A stretch of 18,420 bases of DNA from JBFGWM01 sp041588495. Lineage in GTDB: Bacteria; Pseudomonadota; Gammaproteobacteria; Pseudomonadales; JBFGWM01. This document shows, piece by piece, positions 1 to 6,971 of the stretch. The DNA is taken from contig JBFGWM010000027.1 in NCBI GenBank assembly GCA_041588495.1, positions 1-18,420 of the forward strand, given 5' to 3'. The notes beneath the pieces are model-generated. The model saw nothing but the letters and a program-made list of their open reading frames with translations. It ran no database searches and was not told where the DNA came from. The first letter of the stretch is position 1. Each line of letters begins with the position of its first letter. The translations under genes were made by a program, and so were the position numbers.

Positions 1-243
1 ATCCCCACCAACAAGAACTATTCGCTGGGTGATGAAGTGTTCATGCTGGTGAACCTGATGGAAGAACCGGAAAAGAGTCCGGTTGCCGGCAAGGTGGTCT
101 GGATCACCCCGCGCGGCGCCCAGGGCAACCGCGCGGCGGGTATCGGCGTGCAGTTCTCCAGCGAGGACGACCAGGCGCGGGCCAAGATCGAAAACTACCT
201 CGCGGGTTCGCTGACGTCCGATCGCCCCACGCACACGATGTAG
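1..243 (+). CDS. pilZ: PilZ-domain protein (type IV pilus PilZ-like), 3' part only
   Basis: The reading frame is open from base 1, so the N-terminus lies outside the window; the visible 80 residues begin IPTNKNYSLGDEVFMLV. The segments LGDEVFMLVNLMEEPEK, VAGKVVWITP and GNRAAGIGVQF match the beta-barrel of the short PilZ proteins needed for type IV pilus biogenesis. Members of that group are roughly 110-120 residues and usually do not bind cyclic di-GMP; the segment that would carry the RxxxR motif is not visible here. The stop is followed 13 bases later by tatD in the same direction. In gammaproteobacteria pilZ commonly sits between holB and tatD, which supports the call. The Met at base 37 is an internal residue, not the start. 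A general PilZ adaptor role outside pili remains possible. Confidence 0.85.
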   Translation: MPTNKNYSLGDEVFMLVNLMEEPEKSPVAGKVVWITPRGAQGNRAAGIGVQFSSEDDQARAKIENYLAGSLTSDRPTHTM

Positions 244-256
244 CACCCGGAAGCGG

Positions 257-1084
257 ATGCCCGTTTCCATGCTGGTGGACTCCCATTGCCACCTCGATCT
301 CCTTGACCTGAAAAACCGTTCCGGCGGCCTGCCTGGCGTCATCGATGACGCGCGCGCCAACGGCGTGGGGGCGTTCCTGTGCGTCGGCGTCGATCTCGAA
401 CACGTGGATCGCGTACTGGACACCGCGCGCAGCCTGCCCAACGTGTTTGCCTCCGTGGGGCGTCACCCCCTCGGTACCGAGGGCCGGGAACCGGATGTCG
501 ACACCCTGGTCGATCTCGCCACCGACCCGCTGATGATCGCCGTCGGCGAGTCGGGGCTCGATTACTACTACGCCTCCGACCAGCCGGAACTGCAGCGGCA
601 GCGTTTCAGCGTACATCTCGAGGCGGCGCGGCGGGCGCGGAAACCGCTGATCGTGCACAGCCGCGATGCCAAGGAGGATACGCTGGCGATGATCCGCGAG
701 GAGGGCGACCCGCAGTTCGGCGGTGTCCTGCATTGTTTTACCGGTGATCTCGACATGGCGCTGCGCGCCATCGAACTGAATTACTACATTTCGATCTCAG
801 GCATCGTGACATTCCGCAACGCGGAGGCCCTGCGCGAGGTGGTCCGCGGGGTGCCCCTGGAGCGCCTGCTGGTGGAGACCGATTCGCCCTGGCTGGCGCC
901 GGTGCCGCACCGTGGCAAGAAAAACGAGCCGCGCCACGTGCGCGAGGTCGCGGCCTGTGTCGCCGATTTGAAGGGCGTCAGCCTCGAGGCCCTCGCCGAT
1001 GCCACGACCGCCAATTTCTGCGAGCTGTTCCGCGTCGACCCAAAACAGCTGCGGGAGGCGGCGGGCGACGTCAGCCTGAACTGA
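257..1084 (+). CDS. tatD: TatD-family metal-dependent hydrolase/DNase
   Basis: A full-length TatD-type amidohydrolase TIM barrel of 275 residues, close to the family's usual 255-270. Metal and active-site residues are visible: HCH at 10-12 in DSHCHLD, Glu98 in GESGLDYYY, His134 in VHSRDA, His159 in LHCFTG and Asp209 in VETDSPW. Family members are cytoplasmic magnesium-dependent 3'-5' exonucleases acting on DNA or RNA ends; the physiological substrate of this copy is not known. The start is ambiguous. ATG 257 lies 3 bases after GGAAG (249-253), while ATG 269, four codons later, is 15 bases from it; the DSHCHLD strand normally begins within a few residues of the start. It is 13 bases downstream of pilZ and probably cotranscribed. 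It ends 35 bases before the convergent aminotransferase-family gene. Confidence 0.9.
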   Translation: MPVSMLVDSHCHLDLLDLKNRSGGLPGVIDDARANGVGAFLCVGVDLEHVDRVLDTARSLPNVFASVGRHPLGTEGREPDVDTLVDLATDPLMIAVGESGLDYYYASDQPELQRQRFSVHLEAARRARKPLIVHSRDAKEDTLAMIREEGDPQFGGVLHCFTGDLDMALRAIELNYYISISGIVTFRNAEALREVVRGVPLERLLVETDSPWLAPVPHRGKKNEPRHVREVAACVADLKGVSLEALADATTANFCELFRVDPKQLREAAGDVSLN

Positions 1085-1119
1085 TCGGCGGGCGTCGCGC
1101 GCCCATCGACGAGGGGCGC

Positions 1120-2280
1120 TCAGAGCAGGGCGCGAAGCGTGGCAACCGCGCGTTCCAGGATGGCGTCGGGCGTGTAGAAGTGCGGTGAGAAGCGGATGCC
1201 GCCGCCGCGCAGCGCGCAGATCACGCCACGTTCACGCAGGTCGCGGTATACCGGCTCCGGATCGCGGTTCGCGAGCGCGAAGGTGACGATCCCGGCCCGT
1301 CGTGCCGGGTCGCGCGGGCTCACCACCCGCACCCCGGGCACCGCGTCGAGTTCCGCGAGGAGGACTTCCACGCGCTCGGCGAGGCGGGTTTCCACGGTTT
1401 CCATGCCGAGCTCCAGGAGCAGCCCCACGCTCGCCGAGAGGGCGTGTGCGCCGAGCATGTTGGAACTGCCGCACTCGAAGCGCCGCGCGCTGCGCGCGGT
1501 CTCCCATTCGCGCCGGTCGTAATCCCCCTGGCGTTCGATCATGTGCCAGCCGTACTCGTGCAACTGCAGGCGGTCCATCACCGCTTCGCGACAGTAAAAG
1601 AGCCCGAGTCCCTCGGGACCCAGCATCCACTTGTGGCCGTCGGCCATGGCGAAATCGGCTTGCGCGGCCTGCACGTCGAAGCGCAGTGCGCCGATACTCT
1701 GGATGGCGTCCAGGCAGAACAGCACCCCGCGCGCCCGGCAGCTCGCCCCGAGCCTCCCGATGTCGAGTTTCAGGCCGGTGCCGAACTGCACCGAGCTCAC
1801 CGCGACCAGGCGGGTCGCGCCGTCGATGGCGGCCTCCACGGCGGCCTCGGGATCCGCCGCATGGCTCACCGGCGCCTCCCGTACTTCAACGCCGCGGGGG
1901 CGCAGGGACTCCCACACGATGCGGTTGGAGGGGAACTCGAGGTCGGTGATCACCACGTTGTCCCCGGCGTTCCAGTCCAGGCCGTGGGCCACGAAGGAAA
2001 GCGCCTCGGAGGTGTTTTTTACCAGCGCGATCTCGTCGGAGTGTGCCGCGCCGCAAATCTCCCGCAACTGTGCGCGCAGGGTGCGCTCGGTTTGCAGCCA
2101 GCGTTCGTACCCGGCCGCGCCGCGCCGGATGTTTTCCCCGGCGAAGGCGCGCACCGCTTCCGCCGTGCGCAGGGGCCACGGGGCGACCGCCGCGTGATTC
2201 AGGTAGCAGATGTCGTCCTGCTGGGGAAATTCCCGGGCCAGCAGGTCGGGATCGATCGACGGGACGGGAGTGCGGGGCAT
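1120..2280 (-). CDS. Class V aminotransferase-family PLP enzyme
   Basis: A fold-type I PLP enzyme of 386 residues. The motifs are LNHAAVAPWP (27-36), KNTSEAL, TDLEFPSN, SSVQFGTG, CLDAIQSIGAL (the Asp that holds the pyridine nitrogen) and ADGHKWMLGPEGLG, where Lys217 should form the Schiff base. The C-terminal part reads ICALRGGGIRFSPHFY. The usual catalytic cysteine loop of group II cysteine desulfurases (RxGHHC-like) is not present there, so SufS/CsdA activity is unlikely. It is more like the kynureninase/isopenicillin-epimerase-like branch, with substrate unknown. The frame can be extended to base 2358, but that adds 26 residues unlike the family and overlaps the divergent moaA start, so ATG 2280 is preferred; no clear Shine-Dalgarno precedes it. 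It diverges from the radical SAM gene across 76 bases. Confidence 0.82.
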   Translation of the reverse strand: MPRTPVPSIDPDLLAREFPQQDDICYLNHAAVAPWPLRTAEAVRAFAGENIRRGAAGYERWLQTERTLRAQLREICGAAHSDEIALVKNTSEALSFVAHGLDWNAGDNVVITDLEFPSNRIVWESLRPRGVEVREAPVSHAADPEAAVEAAIDGATRLVAVSSVQFGTGLKLDIGRLGASCRARGVLFCLDAIQSIGALRFDVQAAQADFAMADGHKWMLGPEGLGLFYCREAVMDRLQLHEYGWHMIERQGDYDRREWETARSARRFECGSSNMLGAHALSASVGLLLELGMETVETRLAERVEVLLAELDAVPGVRVVSPRDPARRAGIVTFALANRDPEPVYRDLRERGVICALRGGGIRFSPHFYTPDAILERAVATLRALL

Positions 2281-2310
2281 GGATCGCGCCGGGCCGGGGA
2301 ACGAGGTGAC

Positions 2311-2325
2311 TATGATAGGATATCC
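2311..2325. promoter_or_regulatory. Possible divergent promoter island
   Basis: Within the 76-base gap between the divergent PLP-enzyme and moaA genes there is a short A/T-rich stretch. TATGAT at 2311-2316 on the + strand overlaps TATCAT on the - strand (2317-2312), each one base from the -10 consensus, and the palindrome GGATATCC (2318-2325) follows. Neither -10 candidate has a good -35 at normal spacing. The call is weak and rests on position and composition. Confidence 0.25.
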
Positions 2326-2356
2326 GCTCTGCACGAACACCCGCGGCGGGTCGCAC

Positions 2357-3322
2357 ATGCAACCGGATCATCTCGGCCGGCGTTTTTCCAACCTCCGGGT
2401 CAGCCTGACCTCCGCCTGCAATTACGCGTGTCTCTACTGCGTGCCCGACGGGCGCCGCCTGCTGCGCTCGCCCGGGGAACTGGACGCCGGCAGCCTGCTC
2501 CGCCTGGTGGCGCTGCTGCGCCGCGTCGCGGGCATCGAGCGCCTGCGACTCACCGGTGGCGAACCGCTGATCGCGCCGGGCCTGGAGGCGTTCCTGGCCG
2601 GGATCGGCGGCATGGGCTTCGAGGAGGTCACCCTGACCACCAACGGCCAGTTGCTGGAGCGCCGCGCCGGGATGCTGGTTGACGCCGGTATTCGTCGCAT
2701 CAATGTCAGCCTCGACACCCTGGACCCCGCGCGTTTCGCAAAACTGGCCCGCGGCGGCGACCTGCAGGCGGTCCTCGCCGGCCTTGATCGGGCGCGTGAA
2801 CTCGGCTTGCAGGTCAAGCTCAACATGGTGCCCATGCGCGGGCACAACGACGACCAGGTGCCGGTGATGCTCGATTACGCGCTCGCGCACGGCATGGAAC
2901 TGCGTTTCATCGAACTGATGCGCATGGGCCACCTCAAGGAACCCGGCCGCTTCGAGACCCTGTTTTACCCGATGCAGGAAATTCTCGATGCCATCGCCAG
3001 TCATCACGAGTTCCGGCCCGCACAGACGGCCGGAGACGCCACCGCGCGCCGCTGGGAAATTCCCGGGCGCGGCTATTTCGGCATCATTCCCAACGAGAGC
3101 GCGCCGTTTTGCACCACCTGCTCGCGCCTCCGCCTGACCGCCCAGGGCCACGTGTACGGTTGCCTGAGCAACACCCGGCGCCACCGCATCGCCGACCTGC
3201 TCGAACTTCCCGCGGCTGAGGCCGAGCGCCTGCTCGGTGAGCGCCTCGGCATGGCCCTCGCCGACAAGCAGGAATCGGCGTTTTCCGGCGTCATCACCGT
3301 GATGCGGGCGATCGGCGGCTGA
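2357..3322 (+). CDS. moaA: MoaA-type radical SAM enzyme (GTP 3',8-cyclase family)
   Basis: A protein of 321 residues, the usual MoaA length. The N-terminal radical SAM cluster is C21-x3-C25-x2-C28 in SACNYACLYCVPDG, with GGEPL and INVSLDTLD following. The second, substrate-binding [4Fe-4S] motif C252-x2-C255-x13-C269 (CTTCSRLRLTAQGHVYGC) is intact, including the two arginines expected to contact GTP, and the chain ends in the conserved Gly-Gly. MoaA converts GTP to 3',8-cyclo-7,8-dihydro-GTP in the first step of molybdopterin synthesis. ATG 2357 is chosen because RRFSNLRVSLT follows it as in MoaA; upstream codons of the open frame do not resemble the family. The ribosome site is weak. No moaB, moaC, moaD or moaE is adjacent, so this may be a second, specialised copy. 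Confidence 0.85.
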   Translation: MQPDHLGRRFSNLRVSLTSACNYACLYCVPDGRRLLRSPGELDAGSLLRLVALLRRVAGIERLRLTGGEPLIAPGLEAFLAGIGGMGFEEVTLTTNGQLLERRAGMLVDAGIRRINVSLDTLDPARFAKLARGGDLQAVLAGLDRARELGLQVKLNMVPMRGHNDDQVPVMLDYALAHGMELRFIELMRMGHLKEPGRFETLFYPMQEILDAIASHHEFRPAQTAGDATARRWEIPGRGYFGIIPNESAPFCTTCSRLRLTAQGHVYGCLSNTRRHRIADLLELPAAEAERLLGERLGMALADKQESAFSGVITVMRAIGG

Positions 3323-3483
3323 GCGGGGCGGCCCCCCAGCGCCTCGCCAGTTGCGATTTTCCCGGGCCCGGTTGATACTGTTTTTGTAATAGATAACTCT
3401 GTTTTTCATCCGCCGGGTCGTCGCCCTGCCAGGTGCGGGGCCGTGTGCCCGGGAGGATCGTTTTCTGTGAGCGGGTGGGCGGC

Positions 3484-4350
3484 ATGATCAAGATTCTCTA
3501 CCTCGAGGACGAAGAGGAAGACTTTGGCATCGTTCGGGAATACCTGGCGGCCTCCGAGAAGAATTTCTATTTTGTCGAACGCGCCAACAGCGTGCTGGCC
3601 GCCGAGGTCTGCATGCGGGTTGAGAACTACGACCTGTTCCTGGTCGATTACCTGCTCGGCAACCGGCGCAACGGCGAAACCGCGCTGGAGTTTGTCAAAA
3701 AACTGCTGGATACGGACTGGCCGCGTCCTGTGATCCTGATCAGCGGCCTGGCGCGCAGCGAACTGGATGCGGAGATCCTGGGCCTGATTTCATCGGGACG
3801 CATCGTCTATCTCGCCAAGGACGAACTGACCTCGGGGCGCCTGCTGGAGGCGTTGCGACGCGCGGTGGACAACCGCCTGTCGGCGCTGGTGGTCGAACCC
3901 GACGAGGATGACTACGCGCTGATGAAACGTGCCCTCCGTGAACTGGTGATGTTCCAGGTGCGGGTGGACCGGGCGTGTGACGAGAACGAGGCCAGGGTCA
4001 AGGCGGCGAACCGCGAATACGATCTTTTCGTGGTCGACTGCGGAATCAGCGAGGACCGCGGAACCGCTCTTGTCCGCGAACTGGTGACCGACGACGGGGT
4101 CCGCACCGGGGTGCTGGTCACGGGTGACGCGGAGCGCGAGTACGACCACGAAACCCTCGACCTGATCACCGCCGGAAAGCTGGGGTTCGTCAACAAGCAG
4201 CAGATGACCCCCGCCAGCCTGGCGCAAACCATTCTGCATACCCGCTTCTGCCTGTTGAGCAGGGCCCTCGCCGGGACCGGCTCGCAGGCCGTGGACGACG
4301 CGGCGGACGGCGGGGGTGGCCCGGACGCCGTGGCATCGCGCAGGGCCTGA
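3484..4350 (+). CDS. Tandem receiver-domain response regulator without output domain
   Basis: Two CheY-like receiver domains fill the 288-residue protein. Domain 1 (about 1-125) has the acidic pocket EDEEED at 8-13, phospho-acceptor Asp55 in FLVDYLLG, Ser87 in ILISG and Lys112 in YLAKDE. Domain 2 (about 133-255) has EPDEDD at 138-143, Asp185 in FVVDCG, Thr213 in LVTGD and Lys238 in FVNKQ. Both domains therefore keep the residues needed for phosphorylation. The last 35 residues are low-complexity (AADGGGGPDAV) with no DNA-binding, GGDEF, EAL or kinase domain. It probably relays phosphoryl groups or acts by protein contact. The open frame reaches upstream to GTG 3433, but ATG 3484 (MIKILYLEDE) starts directly at the first beta strand as in other receivers. 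No histidine kinase lies nearby. Confidence 0.88.
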   Translation: MIKILYLEDEEEDFGIVREYLAASEKNFYFVERANSVLAAEVCMRVENYDLFLVDYLLGNRRNGETALEFVKKLLDTDWPRPVILISGLARSELDAEILGLISSGRIVYLAKDELTSGRLLEALRRAVDNRLSALVVEPDEDDYALMKRALRELVMFQVRVDRACDENEARVKAANREYDLFVVDCGISEDRGTALVRELVTDDGVRTGVLVTGDAEREYDHETLDLITAGKLGFVNKQQMTPASLAQTILHTRFCLLSRALAGTGSQAVDDAADGGGGPDAVASRRA

Positions 4351-4364
4351 CCGCGCTTCACATC

Positions 4365-4380
4365 TTGCCGCCGGCGGCAA
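4365..4380. repeat. Perfect 16-base palindrome
   Basis: TTGCCGCCGGCGGCAA is a perfect inverted repeat 14 bases after the stop of the tandem-receiver gene. It lacks the T-tract of an intrinsic terminator. It could be an operator-like site or a cruciform-prone or RNA hairpin element. A second small stem (CGCCCG-GAT-CGGGCG, 4439-4453) lies further along the same gap. Confidence 0.4.
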
Positions 4381-4524
4381 CAACTTGCCCGTTGCCACTC
4401 CGCGCTGGCGCTGCATGGGTCCGGAATTCACGGATTTTCGCCCGGATCGGGCGGTGGACGCGGGTTTCCATGATGGTATCGATCTTGCACATTCCAGGTA
4501 CATGAGCCTGAGCGGAGTGTCGCC

Positions 4525-5469
4525 ATGACCGATTTGCCACCTGTCCGCACCCTGGGCGTGGTCCTGCTGGCCTTCCTGGCCGCCGGATGCATGCACCCAC
4601 GGTATGCGTTCGACTACGGAGCCCAGCTGGCGCGGGACCTGCGCGTCGTCGACAACCACGACATCGGTCGCCACCATCGCTTCGTGCTGCCTGCCCGCAG
4701 CGCGATATACGTCGCCGAGACCCTGCCGGCAATCCGCGAGATGCCCCAGGCCGGTTTGGTTCGCCACGTGTATCCCGCGTTTGCGCAGACCTTCCCGCTG
4801 GTCAGCGCGGGTACCCGCGCGGAACCTTTTTCCCACGCCCTGCGCAACGCCCGGGAGGCGGGCTGCGACTACGTCGTCTACCCGCAACTCGTGGTGCGCG
4901 ATGACGACCTGGGTACCTGGAACGAACTGCAGGACTGGCTGAAGAAGCGCGACCTTTCCATCCAGGATCCGCTTCCGGACCCGGCCGCGGTTACCGAGCG
5001 GCTGCGCCTGGAGCAGGAACGAAAGAAAGCCGAGGCCGACGCGCGCATCCGCCGCGACAACTACTACCGGTGGCGCGAGGCCCAGGAACCCAGCCGCGTC
5101 GAGAGCCTGAAACTCAAGTACCGCAATGCTCAGGAGCACGCGGACGACCTCCAGGTCCGCATGCTGCAGATGACCGAGGACGGCGCCCAGTGGACGCACG
5201 AGCAGATCCGCGCCTTCGTGCTCTGGGTGCGCAGCCGCGAGTATGACCGCCTCGGGCGCGACCAGGTGGGCGTGCGCGTCATCCTGGCCGACGCGGAAAC
5301 CGGCACCATCGTGGAGTCCGCCCTGGTCAGCGGCCAGAGCGGCGTGCTGACCTTCCTGGGCGACACGCCCGAGGGCCTGGTCGACGCCTCGATGCTGGCC
5401 TTCGCACGCTCCCTGAGCAACCGGGAAAACCTCGAACACTACCAGCTCAACCGCTTCGCTGCCTTCTGA
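4525..5469 (+). CDS. DUF4823-like lipoprotein with long charged insertion
   Basis: The N-terminus (TLGVVLLAFLAAGC) is a lipoprotein signal peptide with lipobox L-A-A-G before Cys22. Mature residues 35-137 (RFVLPARSAIYVA, REAGCDYVVYPQLVVRDDDLGTWNELQDW) and 241-305 (DQVGVRVILADAETG, GVLTFLGDTPEGLVD, FARSLS) resemble the two halves of DUF4823 lipoproteins, which are usually about 200 residues. This protein has 314 because about 100 residues (139-240), rich in Glu, Arg and Lys and predicted helical, sit between the halves. The family's function is not known. The DUF4823 match is from memory of the family, not a search. GGAG (4514-4517) is 7 bases before ATG 4525. It probably sits in the outer membrane facing the periplasm. 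The next gene in the same direction is 72 bases away. Confidence 0.75.
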   Translation: MTDLPPVRTLGVVLLAFLAAGCMHPRYAFDYGAQLARDLRVVDNHDIGRHHRFVLPARSAIYVAETLPAIREMPQAGLVRHVYPAFAQTFPLVSAGTRAEPFSHALRNAREAGCDYVVYPQLVVRDDDLGTWNELQDWLKKRDLSIQDPLPDPAAVTERLRLEQERKKAEADARIRRDNYYRWREAQEPSRVESLKLKYRNAQEHADDLQVRMLQMTEDGAQWTHEQIRAFVLWVRSREYDRLGRDQVGVRVILADAETGTIVESALVSGQSGVLTFLGDTPEGLVDASMLAFARSLSNRENLEHYQLNRFAAF

Positions 5470-5487
5470 GCGCGGACGCCGCAATGG

Positions 5488-5508
5488 AGCCCCGCGGCGG
5501 CCGGGGCT
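5488..5508 (+). other. Hairpin without T-tract after the lipoprotein gene
   Basis: AGCCCCG (5488-5494) and CGGGGCT (5502-5508) can form a 7-bp stem with a 7-base loop, 19 bases after the lipoprotein stop. No run of T follows, so it is not a canonical intrinsic terminator. It could attenuate or stabilise the transcript between the two genes. Confidence 0.35.
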
Positions 5509-5510
5509 AA

Positions 5511-5540
5511 GATGATCGAAGGTACTTCGCGGAGATCATC
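5511..5540 (+). promoter_or_regulatory. Nested stem enclosing the ribosome binding site of the DUF1285 gene
   Basis: GATGAT (5511-5516) can pair with ATCATC (5535-5540), enclosing a second helix CGAAG-GTA-CTTCG (5517-5529). The Shine-Dalgarno GGAG (5531-5534) lies in the bulge between the two helices, and the ATG follows at 5542. Folding would limit ribosome access. This is visible complementarity only; no function has been shown. Confidence 0.35.
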
Positions 5541-5541
5541 G

Positions 5542-6150
5542 ATGGCAGACCGCAAGCCGGACCCCGCCCGCCTTGCCGCCGATGCGGCCCGCCACGCCGC
5601 CGCATCGGGCGACGGGCGCCGCATTCCCCCCGTGCATCTCTGGAACCCGCCGTTCTGCGGGGACATGGACCTGGTGATCCGCAGCGACGGCAGTTGGCAC
5701 TACCTGAACTCGCCGATCGGTCGCAAGGCGATGGTGGAACTGTTCTCGACGATCCTGCGTCGCGATGATGACGGTTGTTACTACCTCGTGACCCCGGTCG
5801 AGAAATGCCGTATCCGCGTCGAGGACGCGCCCTTCGTGGCGGTGGACGTGGAAATCGCGGGGGCCGGGCAGGACCAGTCCCTCACCTTCACCACCAATGT
5901 CGGCGACCAGGTCGTGCTCGATGCCGATCACCCGCTGCGCGTGGAGGAGGATGCGGACACCGGGGAGCCGCGTCCCTACCTGCTGGTTCGCGCACGCCTG
6001 GAGGCGCTGGTGCACCGCAACGTGTTCTATCGCCTGGTCGAGGCGGCGGTCAGCGAACCGGTCGACGGGCGGGACATGCTGGGAATCTGGAGTTGCGGCA
6101 GTTTTTTCACTCTCGGCGCAACGCCGGACCAGGACCGCGTGATCAGTTGA
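5542..6150 (+). CDS. DUF1285 family protein
   Basis: A protein of 202 residues, in the normal range for DUF1285. The N-terminal signature is clear: PPVHLWNPPFCGDMDLVI, GSWHYLNSPIGRKAMVELF, then RRDDDGCYYLVTPVEKCRI. The second half (about 90-190) contains TFTTNVGDQV and YLLVRARLEALVHRNVFYRL, also typical. Known members are small two-lobed cytoplasmic proteins of unknown function; there is no signal peptide. ATG 5542 is chosen because GGAG (5531-5534) is 7 bases upstream; the in-frame ATG 5512 has no ribosome site and adds ten residues outside the family pattern. Its stop overlaps by 8 bases the end of the convergent solute-binding gene. It follows the lipoprotein gene by 72 bases and may share its transcript. 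Confidence 0.88.
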   Translation: MADRKPDPARLAADAARHAAASGDGRRIPPVHLWNPPFCGDMDLVIRSDGSWHYLNSPIGRKAMVELFSTILRRDDDGCYYLVTPVEKCRIRVEDAPFVAVDVEIAGAGQDQSLTFTTNVGDQVVLDADHPLRVEEDADTGEPRPYLLVRARLEALVHRNVFYRLVEAAVSEPVDGRDMLGIWSCGSFFTLGATPDQDRVIS

Positions 6151-6904
6151 TTCCGTGGGTCGCGCGAATCCTGCCGATCATGCCCTCGGCCTTGATCCGG
6201 CGCATTTCGCGGTTGAACTCGTCGACCACCACGGAATAGTGATCCATGCGCCGCGAGAACATCACGTAGAGCGGCTTGTATTGCAGGGGCGGGTCGATGA
6301 ACTCCATCTCGGCGAGGGCGTCGGGGTGTTCGTGCTCGAGTATCCAGCCCCCGGTGTAGCGGTCCGCCACCGCGAGGTCGACCTCGCCCGCGACGAGGCG
6401 GCCGAGGTTGGCGGCATCCGTCTCTGACTCGATTTTTTCCAGGTAGTCGGCGGCGTCGAACTCCTCGGTATTCACGTAGCCGTGCACGACGCCGATGCGG
6501 TAGGAGCGCAGGTCGCGCAGGGTGCGGAATTTCACTTTCAGCTCCTTGCGCGCGTAGAAGCCCAGGGGACTGCGCTCGAACGGTGTAGAGAGGACGTATT
6601 CCTTGCGCCGCTTGTGCGAGTAGTAACCGGGGAAAACCGCATCATACTTGCCGTCGAGGACGCCCTGCAGAGCCTCGGTCCACGGCATGTAGTGAATCCT
6701 GACCCGGTATCCGGCGCGCAGGAACGCCTCGCGCACGATCACCGCGGTGAAGCCGTCTTCGGGGAGGGCGCCGCCCACGTAGGGTTCCCAGTGCAGCGTG
6801 GCGAGGTGCACGATCCTGCCGTCGCCACCCTGCGCAAACTGGGCGAGGCCCAGCAGCAGCAGGCCCGCCACCACGCGATGCACGAAGAGGGTCAGGTTTC
6901 GCAC
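6143..6904 (-). CDS. Periplasmic solute-binding (family 3)-like protein
   Basis: A protein of 253 residues with a signal peptide (RNLTLFVHRVVAGLLLLGLA, cleavage near residues 24-26) and a type 2 periplasmic binding fold: ATLHWEPYVGG, DGFTAVIVREAFLRAGY, MPWTEALQGVLDGKYDAVFPGY, YRIGVVHGYV and GEVDLAVADRY. These are the ligand-site strands of amino-acid-binding-like proteins (SBP_bac_3). No lipobox and no ABC permease or ATPase is nearby, so it may be an orphan sensor or binding protein rather than a transporter part. The start is GTG 6904, supported by GGAGG (6910-6914 on the + strand) 5 bases upstream. It lies 67 bases downstream of ETF-QO on the same strand, with a hairpin between, and converges with the DUF1285 gene. 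Confidence 0.8.
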   Translation of the reverse strand: MRNLTLFVHRVVAGLLLLGLAQFAQGGDGRIVHLATLHWEPYVGGALPEDGFTAVIVREAFLRAGYRVRIHYMPWTEALQGVLDGKYDAVFPGYYSHKRRKEYVLSTPFERSPLGFYARKELKVKFRTLRDLRSYRIGVVHGYVNTEEFDAADYLEKIESETDAANLGRLVAGEVDLAVADRYTGGWILEHEHPDALAEMEFIDPPLQYKPLYVMFSRRMDHYSVVVDEFNREMRRIKAEGMIGRIRATHGIN

Positions 6905-6927
6905 GCGTTCCTCCGACGCAGCCCGAC

Positions 6928-6958
6928 GCCGGGCGGTGAGCGCCGTTGGGCGCCCGGC
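6928..6958 (-). other. Hairpin between ETF-QO and the solute-binding gene
   Basis: GCCGGGCG (6928-6935) and CGCCCGGC (6951-6958) form an 8-bp inverted repeat with a 15-base loop, in the gap after the ETF-QO stop on the - strand. GACGCC (6925-6930) and GGCGTC (6963-6968) offer an alternative outer pairing. There is no T-tract, so it could reduce readthrough or protect the ETF-QO mRNA end rather than act as a standard terminator. Confidence 0.4.
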
Positions 6959-6971
6959 TTGCGGCGTCTAC

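Noticed and set aside
1090..1104. 5-bp stem between the convergent tatD and aminotransferase-family genes
   Set aside because: The stem is too short and has no T-tract on either side; expected by chance in GC-rich DNA.
2281..2358. 26-residue N-terminal extension of the PLP enzyme
   Set aside because: It overlaps the divergent moaA start codon, is unlike the family, and would remove the intergenic control region.
3372..3398. TTGATA and an A/T-rich stretch upstream of the tandem-receiver gene as a promoter
   Set aside because: A -35-like box is present, but no -10 lies at 16-18 bases; too weak to list as a feature.
1886..3409. Long - strand open frame across the PLP-enzyme/moaA junction
   Set aside because: It overlaps the antisense of moaA and the wrong frame of the aminotransferase-family gene and has no recognisable domain.
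3790..5484. Long - strand open frame opposite the receiver and lipoprotein genes
   Set aside because: Both + strand genes show clear motifs and ribosome sites or domain starts; the opposite frame shows only composition-driven sequence.
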